Positions 54,820 to 63,382 of a stretch of 64,000 nucleotides of DNA are shown one piece after another; the first letter of the stretch is position 1, and each line of letters begins with the position of its first letter. The position numbers were made by a program, and so were the translations under genes. Origin of the DNA: Alistipes sp. (GTDB lineage Bacteria; Bacteroidota; Bacteroidia; Bacteroidales; Rikenellaceae); the NCBI GenBank assembly GCA_017408825.1, contig JAFQTX010000037.1, positions 124,001 to 188,000 on the forward strand, in the 5' to 3' direction. Below the pieces are notes generated by a model. That model worked only from the letters and a program-made list of their open reading frames with translations. It did no database searches and was not told the origin of the DNA.

Positions 54820-55530
54820 TTAGAGGAGGTTATCCATAGTGTGAACACCGCTCTTATCGGCAAGGTACTCACCAGCAACAACCGCTCCAAGAGCCAACGC
54901 ACGACGGTTGATGATATTGTGCGTGAGCGTGAGCTGGTCATCTACCGATGCGTAGGTGATGGTATGAATACCTGTCACCATACCCTCACGGTGCGACTCA
55001 ATCTCAATCTCCTCGGCCTTACCCTTACGGTTATTCACCCACGAGCACTTGCGATCAAGGCCCTCAATAATGCCCTCGGCAAGGGTAATCGCCGTGCCAC
55101 TGGGGGCATCCTTCTTCCACATATGGTGAGTCTCCTCGATACGCACGTTGTACTCTGCGTGAGGGTTCATCAACTCGGCCAAGCGGCGGTTGATGCGGAA
55201 CATAATGTTTACGCCGATAGAGAAGTTCGAAGCGTAGAACAGAGCGCCACCACGCTCCTCGGCCAAGGCCTCCATAGCCTTGAGCTCCTTGAGCCAGCCA
55301 GTGGTGCCACACACCACCCTGCCACCAGCCTCAAGCACCGTGCGCACATTAGCGGCAGCAGTGTCGGGCGTGGTAAACTCAAAAGCCACGTCCACGGTCT
55401 GGAGATTTTCGGCAGTAAGGTCCGCAGTGTTATTCTCGTCGATAACGAGCACAACCTCGTGGCCGCGCTCAGCCAAAATTCGCTCAATCTCACGGCCCAT
55501 CTTACCGTGGCCTATAATTGCACATTTCAT
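54820..55530 (-). CDS. dapB: 4-hydroxy-tetrahydrodipicolinate reductase
   Basis: 236 residues. NAD(P)-binding IIGHGKMGREIE at the N-terminus, VCGTTGW near 93, ASNFSIGVNIMF near 120 and the signature EETHHMWKKDAPSGTA near 152 identify DapB, which makes tetrahydrodipicolinate in lysine/meso-diaminopimelate synthesis for peptidoglycan. Length is at the short end of normal, as common in Bacteroidota. It is first in the run; lepB follows after 54 bp. Confidence 0.96.
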   Translation of the reverse strand: MKCAIIGHGKMGREIERILAERGHEVVLVIDENNTADLTAENLQTVDVAFEFTTPDTAAANVRTVLEAGGRVVCGTTGWLKELKAMEALAEERGGALFYASNFSIGVNIMFRINRRLAELMNPHAEYNVRIEETHHMWKKDAPSGTAITLAEGIIEGLDRKCSWVNNRKGKAEEIEIESHREGMVTGIHTITYASVDDQLTLTHNIINRRALALGAVVAGEYLADKSGVHTMDNLL

Positions 55531-55571
55531 ATTTGGTAGGAATGATTATAATTATTCATAATTATTGCGTG

Positions 55572-55602
55572 CAAAGATACGAAAAATTATCCTTACACGC
55601 AA
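55572..55602 (-). promoter_or_regulatory. Promoter of the dapB-lepB-YigZ-uvrA run
   Basis: Minus strand TTG, 20 bp, TATCTTTG (plus: CAAAGATA at 55572-55579, CAA at 55600-55602); leader about 38 nt. Confidence 0.55.
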
Positions 55603-55624
55603 CAACTTTTTTCGCCGTCGAGGG

Positions 55625-56353
55625 CTAATATTTCACATCCGAGAGAAATAGACCACAGGCAGCCGCCCCAGCAGAGGAGCGTGAGAGGTCACGGCTACGT
55701 ATTATATCGTCAAACTCCTCTACCGTATAGCGACCTCGCCCCACATCGACAAGAGTGCCTACTATGGCACGCACCATATTGCGCAAAAACCTGTCGGCAC
55801 GAATGGTAAAACGCAGCGTACCGTCGGCCTCTTGCGACCAGCGTGCATAGGCTATATGACAGATGTTTGTCTTGTTGTTGGAGTTGAGCTTGGCAAACGA
55901 CGTAAAATCCTCATACTCAAGCAGCTTTTCTGCCGCTAAGTTCATCCGTTCGACATCGAGATTTACGGCATAATGCCACGCTGAGAAGCGTCTAAAAGGT
56001 GACTTCTGGGGCGTAAGAAAGTAGGTATATTCACGCTCTCGGGCATCAAACCTTGCGTGCTTATCTGAGGCCACCTCATAGATGCGCAAAATGGCTATGT
56101 CGGGAGGCAAAACTCTGTTTAGCTTGTAGGCCAACTGCGCACAATCTACCGCTGCATCAGCATCGAAATGGGCCACGTAGAACGAGGCATTTACACCTGT
56201 GTCGGTACGCCCCGCCCCCACTATCTCGGTAGGCACGCCACGAAGCATCGAGAGCCTCTGCTCGATAGTCCCCTGCACGGTTGCCACATCGGGCTGTCGC
56301 TGCCAGCCGAAGTATGCCGCACCGTCGTATTGTAGCTCGATAAAGTATCGCAT
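55625..56353 (-). CDS. truA: tRNA pseudouridine(38-40) synthase
   Basis: 242 residues. The catalytic motif GAGRTDTGVNA holds Asp51; the N-terminal RYFIELQYDGAAYFGWQRQP and RADRFLRNMVRAIVGTLVDVGRG (each in part) are typical of TruA, which makes pseudouridine in the tRNA anticodon stem-loop. Length normal. A -7 box TATCTTTG lies at 56373-56380 (minus). It is separated from dapB by 94 bp with the dapB promoter in between. Confidence 0.95.
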   Translation of the reverse strand: MRYFIELQYDGAAYFGWQRQPDVATVQGTIEQRLSMLRGVPTEIVGAGRTDTGVNASFYVAHFDADAAVDCAQLAYKLNRVLPPDIAILRIYEVASDKHARFDAREREYTYFLTPQKSPFRRFSAWHYAVNLDVERMNLAAEKLLEYEDFTSFAKLNSNNKTNICHIAYARWSQEADGTLRFTIRADRFLRNMVRAIVGTLVDVGRGRYTVEEFDDIIRSRDLSRSSAGAAACGLFLSDVKY

Positions 56354-56454
56354 AGCACTTTTAATTACTCGGCAAAGATAGGAAAAAAGTTGCGACTTTT
56401 CATCACGTGACGCCCACTTTGGTGCAAAAGAGTGTCAAAGATAGGAGATAAGAG

Positions 56455-56670
56455 CAGTGTGATACCCGACCTCGTAATGGTCTTAATGGTCTTAATGGTC
56501 TTAATGGTCTTAAACTGGGGATACTGGGGATACTGGGGATACTGGGGATGCTGGGGATACTGGGGATGCTGGGGAATTTAAGGTTAATAATACCCATCGT
56601 CCCCATAATCCCCATAATCCCCATAATCCCCAAAATCCCCAAAATCCCCAAAATCCCTGAAACCCACTCC
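56455..56670. repeat. Composite 9-bp tandem-repeat array R7
   Basis: CCCGACCTCGTAATGGTC, four (GGTCTTAAT), about seven CTGGGGATA or CTGGGGATG, AATTTAAGGTTAATAATA, (CCCCATAAT)n changing to (CCCCAAAAT)n, CCTGAAACC. Same block order as R1 and R4, followed by palindromes P8 and P7. Confidence 0.8.
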
Positions 56671-56675
56671 GCCCC

Positions 56676-56722
56676 AATTTTTGATTAGAAGGTCGCAGAT
56701 GCGGCCTTATAAACGAAAATTT
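56676..56722. repeat. Centre-deleted palindromic element, copy P8
   Basis: AATTTTTGATTAGAAGG is followed after 12 bp by the opposite arm CCTTATAAACGAAAATT; the middle stem and apical core of the 129-bp elements are missing. It shares its right edge with P7. Confidence 0.65.
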
Positions 56723-56848
56723 TTGATTAGAAGGCTGCAGATACAACGCTCGGCAAAAATGCCACCGATGGGTAGTACTTGGGCGTACGTCCCATTGGTG
56801 GCATCTTTTGTTAGCGGCAGTAGATGTCTGCCTTATAATCGAAAATTA
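56718..56848. repeat. Palindromic element, copy P7, abutting the lpdA stop
   Basis: Arms as in P1 and P6; inner hairpin AAAAATGCCACCGATGGG to CCCATTGGTGGCAT (56755-56809), core GTAC-TTGGGC-GTAC. Ends on the TAA (56846-56848) of lpdA. Confidence 0.75.
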
Positions 56849-58225
56849 CATGTGGATGGCACACCCAAGCGCATCCTCAGCCGCCTCCATCACCGCCTCG
56901 TGCATAGATGGATGTGCGTGAATGGTGCGAGCAATGCGGTGAGCATTGACACCCAAGACCTTAGCAAGTGTTGGCTCGCCAATCATCTCGGTGACATTGT
57001 GTCCCACGAAGTGTGCGCCAAGCAGCCTCTCCTCAGCATCGAAGATAAGCTTCACGAAGCCATCACGCTCGCCAGCAGCAGTAGCCTTGCCAGAGGCGGT
57101 ATATGGGAACTTACCAACCTTATACTCGATGCCCTGAGCCTTAACCTGAGCCTCAGTAAGACCTACTGATGCCACCTCGGGTGAGGTAAAGATGCACGAT
57201 GGGATTGTCGAGTAATCAACTGCATCAGCCTCAAGGCCGCAGATATGTTCCACGCAGTGGATAGCCTCAGCCGAGGCAACGTGTGCAAGGGCCGGTGTAG
57301 CGATGATATCACCGATAGCATATACGCCATCTACCGATGTCTTATAGTGCTCATCGACCTTGATCTTATCACGCTCAATCTCGATGCCGAGCTCCTCGAG
57401 ACCCATATCCTCGATATTCGACTTGATGCCTACGGCCGAGAGTACTATGTCGGCCTCAAGTGTCTGCTCACCCTTCTTACCCTCGATCACGACGTCACAC
57501 TTGCCATCCTCACGAACAGCAACCGACTTAACGGTCGTTGAGGTCATCACGGTAGCACGTAGCTTGCGGAAGGCACGCTCCATAGCCTTGGCGGTATCCT
57601 CATCCTCCAAAGGCATAATCTGTGGCATATACTCTACGATGGTCACCTTAACGCCCAAAGTAGCGTAGATGTAGGCAAACTCCGAGCCGATAGCACCCGA
57701 GCCTACAACAACCATAGTCTCAGGGAGCTTAGGCAGCACAAGAGCCTCCTTCGATGAGATGATATGCTCGCCGTCGATAGGCATAAAAGGCATAACACGT
57801 GGACGTGCGCCCGTAGCAAGGATGATGTGGTCAGCCTCGTAGTCTACGCCCTCAACCTCTACGGTGTCGGCAGCCTTGAGACGGCCGAAGCCAGCGATAA
57901 CGTCGATATTATTCTTCTTGAGGAGGAACTGAACGCCCTTGTTCATGGTTGTTGCCACCATACGCTCACGCTCCACCATCTTTGTCCAATCTGGCTTCAC
58001 CTCGCCCTCGATTGCTACGCCATAGGTAGCAGCAGCCTTACAGTCGGCATATACCTGTGCTGAGCGCACAAGGGCCTTGGTGGGGATACAACCCCAGTTA
58101 AGACATACGCCACCGGCATCTGCCTTCTCAACGATAGCTACACGCTTGCCACACTGCGCAGCACGAATAGCCGCCACATAGCCACCAGGGCCTGAGCCTA
58201 TAACAATGATATCGTATCTTTCCAT
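56846..58225 (-). CDS. lpdA: Dihydrolipoyl dehydrogenase
   Basis: 459 residues. FAD-binding GSGPGGYVAAIRAAQ at 10-24, redox disulphide in GGVCLNWGCIPTK (Cys41, Cys46), NAD-binding VVGSGAIGSEFAY near 175, the second FAD motif VYAIGDI near 308 and the C-terminal HAHPSMHEAVMEAA with the catalytic His-Glu pair. It reoxidises lipoamide in 2-oxoacid dehydrogenase or glycine-cleavage complexes. No E1/E2 gene is adjacent. It follows the C69 peptidase by 22 bp and shares its mRNA. Confidence 0.96.
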   Translation of the reverse strand: MERYDIIVIGSGPGGYVAAIRAAQCGKRVAIVEKADAGGVCLNWGCIPTKALVRSAQVYADCKAAATYGVAIEGEVKPDWTKMVERERMVATTMNKGVQFLLKKNNIDVIAGFGRLKAADTVEVEGVDYEADHIILATGARPRVMPFMPIDGEHIISSKEALVLPKLPETMVVVGSGAIGSEFAYIYATLGVKVTIVEYMPQIMPLEDEDTAKAMERAFRKLRATVMTSTTVKSVAVREDGKCDVVIEGKKGEQTLEADIVLSAVGIKSNIEDMGLEELGIEIERDKIKVDEHYKTSVDGVYAIGDIIATPALAHVASAEAIHCVEHICGLEADAVDYSTIPSCIFTSPEVASVGLTEAQVKAQGIEYKVGKFPYTASGKATAAGERDGFVKLIFDAEERLLGAHFVGHNVTEMIGEPTLAKVLGVNAHRIARTIHAHPSMHEAVMEAAEDALGCAIHM

Positions 58226-58247
58226 AGTATTGTCTGCTTGTTTTAGT

Positions 58248-59876
58248 TTACCACGTTACAACCTTCAAAATCTCGCCCTTATCCTCGGCTACGGCACGCT
58301 TCCACTTCTCAGTGTAGCCTGGCTGGGTAATCTTACCAGGGATATCCTTGCCATTGCCATTGTCGATAAAGCCATTCTCATCCTCGCCCTTTACGTTGCC
58401 GTCGATATACTTGATCATAAGGTACTTGTCGAGCTCTACCCACTTAGCGAAGAGCTCCTCAGCCGTAGCAACAGTAAACTCGGTAGCAAGCTGCGTAGCC
58501 TTCTTTGGCTTAAGCTCTGCAAGCTGAGCATCAACATCAGCAACCTTGGCAAGCATCATAGTCTCCCACTGATTAACCACATCACGCACGTGCTTACCTA
58601 TAATATTATAGCGTAGGTATGCAAACTGAGCCACACGATTGGTCACCCAGAACATAGATGTGTCAGAGTACTCAAGCATAGAGCCGTTGCCCTCACGCAA
58701 GCACTCAGGAACCTCAGTGGCTGTCACGTATACAGGGGTAAGTGGTGATGTAGCAGCATCATCCGTACCAAACCAGAGGATACCCACCTTCTCGGGACGT
58801 GCCTGGCCTACAAGCCAGAAGCCTGTCTGCTGAGTAGCGGTAGCACGCTCGTTGCAGTACTGAACACCATCAACCTCGAAGAACATAGGACGCCAACGGT
58901 AAGGGCACTCCTCGCCACCAGCACCAATATCGTTTGTCATATCCATCTTAGTACCCTCGTAGTGGTCACGCATACAGTCCATAAGCAGCTTTGGAGAGAT
59001 CTTCTGCGAAGGCTTAACCCACAAAGGCATACGGTTCTCGGGGTTGTGACCCATAGCGTAGTCCTCATACTGATCCATGCCATCGGCTACTGTGCGGAAG
59101 AACGACCATACACGAGCCTCGCAGCCACGCAATGCACTGAAATCGGCAGGAGCATAAGCCTCAGCAAAGCTGAAATCCTTGTTCTCGCCCTTGAACCAGC
59201 CAAACTTACGAGCTACATCTGCCACATCGGGAGCATACTTACAGTTCTCAGGATCGTCCCAAGGGAAGGTGGTTATACGTGCCTGGTTAGCGTGTGCCGA
59301 AACATAGCCATCAGGGATGCGGCGAGCCACCCATACGATACCCTTATCCTCTGGGCCCTTGCCGATAAGCTCCATAATCCACGCCTCCTCGGTGTCGATA
59401 AGCGAGAATGACTCGCCCGAAGAGCAGTAGCCATAGGTGTTGGCCAGGTCTACGATGATGTCGATAGCCTCACGAGCGGTCTTGGCACGCTGCAAGGTGA
59501 TGTAGATGAGTGAGCCATAGTCGATGCCACCCTTAGGGTCCTCCAACTCGGGACGGCCACCAAACGTAGTCTCGGTGATAAACAACGAGTGCTCGTTAGA
59601 GTTGCCGAGTGTGCGATAGGTAACCTCGGCCTGAGCAATCTGACCGATATAGCGGCCAGTGTCCCACTCGGTGACATCCATCAGCTTTGTGAACTTACCA
59701 GGGACATACTGATACAACGCACCATATAGCTGGTGAGAGTCAGCAGCATAGGTCACCATATTAGAGCCATCGGTCGATGCTCCACGAGTGACGATAAAGT
59801 TTGTACAAGCATCAGCCGTATATACCGAGCCGATGAATGCGCCAACAAGCGCGACAAGCTTAAAGAATCTTTTCAT
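58248..59876 (-). CDS. C69 family dipeptidase, exported
   Basis: 542 residues. A signal-like N-terminus (FFKLVALVGAFIGSVYTADA) ends just before Cys24 of CTNFIVTRGASTDGSNMV, the N-terminal nucleophile of the C69 (PepD of lactobacilli/U34) family, exposed by cleavage. Further family phrases are YGYCSSGESFSLIDTEEAWIMELIGKG and RRIPDGYVSAHANQARI (in parts). It hydrolyses dipeptides, probably in the periplasm. A -7 box TATCTTTG lies at 59936-59943 (minus). First gene of a two-gene operon with lpdA. Confidence 0.93.
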   Translation of the reverse strand: MKRFFKLVALVGAFIGSVYTADACTNFIVTRGASTDGSNMVTYAADSHQLYGALYQYVPGKFTKLMDVTEWDTGRYIGQIAQAEVTYRTLGNSNEHSLFITETTFGGRPELEDPKGGIDYGSLIYITLQRAKTAREAIDIIVDLANTYGYCSSGESFSLIDTEEAWIMELIGKGPEDKGIVWVARRIPDGYVSAHANQARITTFPWDDPENCKYAPDVADVARKFGWFKGENKDFSFAEAYAPADFSALRGCEARVWSFFRTVADGMDQYEDYAMGHNPENRMPLWVKPSQKISPKLLMDCMRDHYEGTKMDMTNDIGAGGEECPYRWRPMFFEVDGVQYCNERATATQQTGFWLVGQARPEKVGILWFGTDDAATSPLTPVYVTATEVPECLREGNGSMLEYSDTSMFWVTNRVAQFAYLRYNIIGKHVRDVVNQWETMMLAKVADVDAQLAELKPKKATQLATEFTVATAEELFAKWVELDKYLMIKYIDGNVKGEDENGFIDNGNGKDIPGKITQPGYTEKWKRAVAEDKGEILKVVTW

Positions 59877-59962
59877 ACTTTAGTTTTAGGTTATTATTTG
59901 TTTAATTGTTCGTTTGCTTTTGGCATATTAACCTCCAAAGATACAAATTTATTTTGAAATAG

Positions 59963-59993
59963 TTGTTGTGTTGCCTAATATTTTATACATTTG
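59963..59993 (+). promoter_or_regulatory. Promoter of the YggS gene
   Basis: TTG (59963-59965), 20 bp, TACATTTG (59986-59993). It overlaps the longest frame of the gene and so supports the start at 60017. Confidence 0.5.
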
Positions 59994-60016
59994 TGGTCGA
60001 AAAACGTAGCGAAACA

Positions 60017-60676
60017 ATGAATATCAAGGAGCGTTTACAACGAATTTGGGGCACACTACCCGAGGGTGTGAGCCTTGTGGCTGTATCGAAGTTTCACCCC
60101 GCAGAGCGCATCGCTGAGGCATACGATGCTGGCCAGCGCATCTTTGGCGAGAGCCGCCCGCAGGAGATGGCCGCCAAGCAAGCGGTACTCCCCACCGACA
60201 TAGAGTGGCATATGATTGGCCACCTCCAGACCAACAAGGTGAAGTATATTGCGCCCTTTGTTTCGATGATCTCTTCGGTGGACTCCGACCGTCTCATTGC
60301 CGAGATCGAGAAGCAGGCAGCAAAGTGCGACCGCATCATAGATATACTCCTCGAGGTGCACGTGGCACAGGAGCAGACAAAGTCGGGCTGGTCGTGGGAG
60401 GAGCTTAACGACTACCTACTTTCGGGTGAGCTTCAGAGTATGACGCATCTGCGTGTGCGTGGTGTGATGACCATAGCCTCAAACACCGACGACGAGACGA
60501 TTGTTCGCAATGATTTCCAGCGTATTAAGGATATTTTCGAAGAGCTTAAACCACAATTTGGCGAGGCCTTCGACACCCTCTCTATCGGTATGTCCGACGA
60601 CTACCCTATTGCCCTCGAGTACGGCTCTACGATGGTCCGCATAGGCACAGCGATATTCGGAGCAAGAGAGTACTAA
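60017..60676 (+). CDS. PLP homeostasis protein, YggS/PLPBP family
   Basis: 219 residues from ATG 60017 (MNIKERL); an upstream start at 59963 lies within the promoter. The PLP-binding lysine is Lys25 in SLVAVSKFHPAERI; FGESRPQEM, IEWHMIGHLQTNKVKYI (in part) and LSIGMSDDYPIALEYGSTMVRIG (in part) are the family hallmarks. The protein binds pyridoxal 5'-phosphate without catalysis and buffers B6 vitamers in the cytoplasm. Monocistronic; array R8 follows its stop codon directly. Confidence 0.95.
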   Translation: MNIKERLQRIWGTLPEGVSLVAVSKFHPAERIAEAYDAGQRIFGESRPQEMAAKQAVLPTDIEWHMIGHLQTNKVKYIAPFVSMISSVDSDRLIAEIEKQAAKCDRIIDILLEVHVAQEQTKSGWSWEELNDYLLSGELQSMTHLRVRGVMTIASNTDDETIVRNDFQRIKDIFEELKPQFGEAFDTLSIGMSDDYPIALEYGSTMVRIGTAIFGAREY

Positions 60677-60905
60677 CGTCCGAGACCACAGCCGATACCC
60701 GACATCGTAATGGTCTTAATGGTCCTACTGGTCCTAAAAAAAATAAAGACAATTAAGACAATTAAGATGGTTGCGGCCAAGAGCGCAAACAGCCAACGTC
60801 CGAGACAACAGCCGATACCCGACATCGTAATGGTCTTAATGGTCTTAATGGTCCTAATGGTCTTAACGGTCCTAAAAAAATCCTAACGATCCTAATACTC
60901 CTAAA
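60676..60905. repeat. 9-bp tandem-repeat array R8
   Basis: Two copies of a unit CGTCCGAGACCACAGCCGAT, CCCGACATCGTAATGGTC, (GGTCTTAAT)n, A-run, with GGTTGCGGCCAAGAGCGC between them; the first copy begins at the YggS stop. The spelling GACATCG replaces the usual GACCTCG in both copies. Confidence 0.75.
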
Positions 60906-60984
60906 ATAATTGAGCTACCCACCGGGTTTTCAGACTGAGCCGTTACTTCATATTAAGCAGGTCTGCCATTTTGTCAGTCGCTGA

Positions 60985-61035
60985 TGTCACTTTGCGACAT
61001 TTTTGTCACTCCAGGCCACCTTTCTGCGACACTTT
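60985..61035. promoter_or_regulatory. Possible operator region upstream of dnaK
   Basis: TGTCACTTTGCGACA (60985-60999) is an inverted repeat (TGTC/GACA); TTTGTCACT and CTGCGACACTTT follow with the same half-sites. It lies 120-170 bp ahead of dnaK. No CIRCE element and no clear TAnnTTTG box were found in 60906-61154, so heat control by another factor is possible. Confidence 0.3.
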
Positions 61036-61154
61036 CCCCAAGTTTTACTGTTTGGTACACCATTTGCCTACTCCTATTTCGTCAAGCGAGAACAAGTCTT
61101 GACGCAAAAACGAGTGCAAAAAAAGTAACAAACAAATAAAAACAAACTAAGATT

Positions 61155-63053
61155 ATGAGCAAGATTATTGGTATTGATTTAGGTACAACCAACTCGTGTG
61201 TGGCTGTAATGGAGGGTAACGAGCCCGTAGTTATTCCTAACGCCGAGGGTCATCGCACCACCCCATCAGTGGTAGCATTCACCGAGGGTGGCGAGCGCAA
61301 GGTGGGCGACCCAGCAAAGCGTCAGGCTATCACCAACCCTAAGCGCACGGTGTTCTCTATCAAGCGCTTTATGGGTGAGCGTTACGACAAGGTGGCTGCC
61401 GACATTGCACGTGCGCCATACTCTATCGTCAAGGGCGACAACAACACCCCACGTGTGGACATCGACGGCCGTCAGTACACTCCACAGGAGATCTCGGCAA
61501 TCACTCTTCAGAAGATGAAGAAGACCGCTGAGGACTACCTTGGTCAGGAGGTTACCGAGGCAGTGATCACCGTTCCAGCATACTTCTCTGACTCACAGCG
61601 TCAGGCAACAAAGGAGGCTGGCGAGATTGCAGGTCTTAAGGTGCGCCGTATCATCAACGAGCCTACGGCAGCAGCGCTTGCATACGGTCTTGACAAGAAG
61701 CAGGACGAGATGAAGATTGCCGTATACGACCTTGGTGGTGGTACATTCGATATCTCAATCCTCGAGCTTGGCGACGGCGTATTCGAGGTTAAGTCTACAA
61801 ATGGCGATACCCACCTTGGTGGTGACGACTTCGACCACGTGCTTATCGACTATATGGCTGAGGCTTTCAAGGCTGAGCATCAGATCGACCTTCGTCAGGA
61901 TCCTATGGCCTTGCAGCGCTTGAAGGAGGCTGCCGAGAAGGCAAAGATTGAGCTCTCGTCGGCAACAACTACCGACATCAACCTCCCATACATCATGCCC
62001 GTAAACGGCATCCCACAGCACCTTGTGATGTCACTCACACGTGCTAAGTTTGAGCAGCTCTGCGACCACCTCATACAGAAGACCATCGAGCCTTGCCGCA
62101 TCGCCTTGCGTGACGCAGGCCTTCAGGCATCGCAGATCGACGAGGTTATCCTCGTAGGTGGCTCGACACGTATCCCAGCAATCCAGAAGGTTGTTGAGGA
62201 GTTCTTCGGCAAGACACCTAACCGCTCGGTAAACCCTGATGAGGTTGTTGCCGTAGGTGCTGCTATCCAGGGTGGTGTTCTCACCGGCGAGGTTAAGGAT
62301 GTATTGCTCCTCGACGTTACCCCACTTTCACTCGGTATCGAGACTTTGGGTGGCGTATTTACCAAGCTTATCGAGGCTAACACCACTATCCCTACACGCA
62401 AGAGCGAGGTGTTCTCGACTGCTGCCGACAACCAGCCATCAGTAGAGATCAACGTATGTCAGGGTGAGCGTCCTATGGCTCGTGACAACAAGTCTATCGG
62501 CCGTTTCCACCTCGATGGCATCCCAGCAGCGCCACGTGGCGTACCTCAGATCGAGGTAACGTTCGACATCGACGCTAACGGTATCCTCAACGTATCGGCT
62601 AAGGATAAGGGCACAGGCAAGGAGCAGAAGATCCGTATCGAGGCATCGAGCGGTTTGACAGATGCCGAGATCCAGCGTATGCGTGACGAGGCTAAGGCCA
62701 ACGAGGAGAAGGATAAGGCCGAGAAGGAGCGCGTGGATAAGGTGAACGCCGCCGACTCTAACATCTTCGCTACCGAGAAGCAGCTCAAGGAGTATGGCGA
62801 TAAGATTCCTGCCGATAAGAAGTCTGCTATCGAGGATGCTCTTGGCAAGCTCAAGGAGGCTCATAAGGCTCAGGATTTGGCAGCCATCGACTCATCTATC
62901 GAGGCTCTCAACGCCGCTTGGCAGGCTGCATCGCAGGATATCTACGCACAGCAGCAGGCCGAGCAGGCTCAGGGTCAGCCTAACGCTGGCTCTCAGCAGG
63001 GCGGCGAGCAGAAGGCACAGCCTGAGGATGTAGACTTCGAGGAGGTTAAGTAA
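61155..63053 (+). CDS. dnaK: Chaperone DnaK (Hsp70)
   Basis: 632 residues. N-terminal ATPase with [34 protein letters not shown] (in part) and [19 protein letters not shown] (in part); substrate-binding domain with [20 protein letters not shown] (in part) and a helical lid ending in a Gln/Gly-rich tail with [10 protein letters not shown]. It folds and protects cytoplasmic proteins with DnaJ and GrpE, whose genes are not adjacent. Codon use is strongly biased, as for a highly expressed gene. Monocistronic with a strong terminator. Confidence 0.98.
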   Translation: MSKIIGIDLGTTNSCVAVMEGNEPVVIPNAEGHRTTPSVVAFTEGGERKVGDPAKRQAITNPKRTVFSIKRFMGERYDKVAADIARAPYSIVKGDNNTPRVDIDGRQYTPQEISAITLQKMKKTAEDYLGQEVTEAVITVPAYFSDSQRQATKEAGEIAGLKVRRIINEPTAAALAYGLDKKQDEMKIAVYDLGGGTFDISILELGDGVFEVKSTNGDTHLGGDDFDHVLIDYMAEAFKAEHQIDLRQDPMALQRLKEAAEKAKIELSSATTTDINLPYIMPVNGIPQHLVMSLTRAKFEQLCDHLIQKTIEPCRIALRDAGLQASQIDEVILVGGSTRIPAIQKVVEEFFGKTPNRSVNPDEVVAVGAAIQGGVLTGEVKDVLLLDVTPLSLGIETLGGVFTKLIEANTTIPTRKSEVFSTAADNQPSVEINVCQGERPMARDNKSIGRFHLDGIPAAPRGVPQIEVTFDIDANGILNVSAKDKGTGKEQKIRIEASSGLTDAEIQRMRDEAKANEEKDKAEKERVDKVNAADSNIFATEKQLKEYGDKIPADKKSAIEDALGKLKEAHKAQDLAAIDSSIEALNAAWQAASQDIYAQQQAEQAQGQPNAGSQQGGEQKAQPEDVDFEEVK

Positions 63054-63077
63054 TTTCCAAAACATACTTCATAGAGT

Positions 63078-63112
63078 AGTCCGCAGCCCACGTGGTTGCG
63101 GACTTTTTTTTT
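63078..63112 (+). terminator. Rho-independent terminator of dnaK
   Basis: AGTCCGCA (63078-63085) pairs with TGCGGACT (63097-63104), followed by nine T. Confidence 0.9.
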
Positions 63113-63313
63113 GCATAGGAATTAGTGATGGGGCGATGGGTAACGCTTCGCTTAATGGGAGAGAGGGGAATTTAGGGAAGATAGAGAATTTAGGGATAAG
63201 ATTAGCGGTTAGGGTTTGCAGATAAATGTCGAGAGCGCCTCACTAAACTCCTTAAACTCCCTATCCTCCCTATAACTCTCATACGAAACCAACCTCACTT
63301 TTCACCTCTCGGT
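63113..63313. other. Non-coding gap with low-complexity GGGAATTTAG/CTCCCTA repeats
   Basis: No gene. Short imperfect copies of TTTAGGGAAGATAGAGAA and AAACTCCTTAAACTCCC, reminiscent of 22985-23110 and 47130-47180. Confidence 0.4.
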
Positions 63314-63343
63314 TTTGCATTTTCACTTTTTTTGTTATCTTTG
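63314..63343 (+). promoter_or_regulatory. Promoter of the BspA-like gene
   Basis: TTTG (63314-63317), 18 bp, TATCTTTG (63336-63343); leader about 36 nt to the ATG at 63383. Confidence 0.65.
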
Positions 63344-63382
63344 TAAAAATCTTTCCGAAATTAACAAAAAACACTCAAAAAT

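Noticed and set aside
61100-61120. CIRCE-like half-site GAGTGC before dnaK
   Set aside because: Only one half (GAGTGCAAA) is present with no TTAGCACTC partner at 9 bp.
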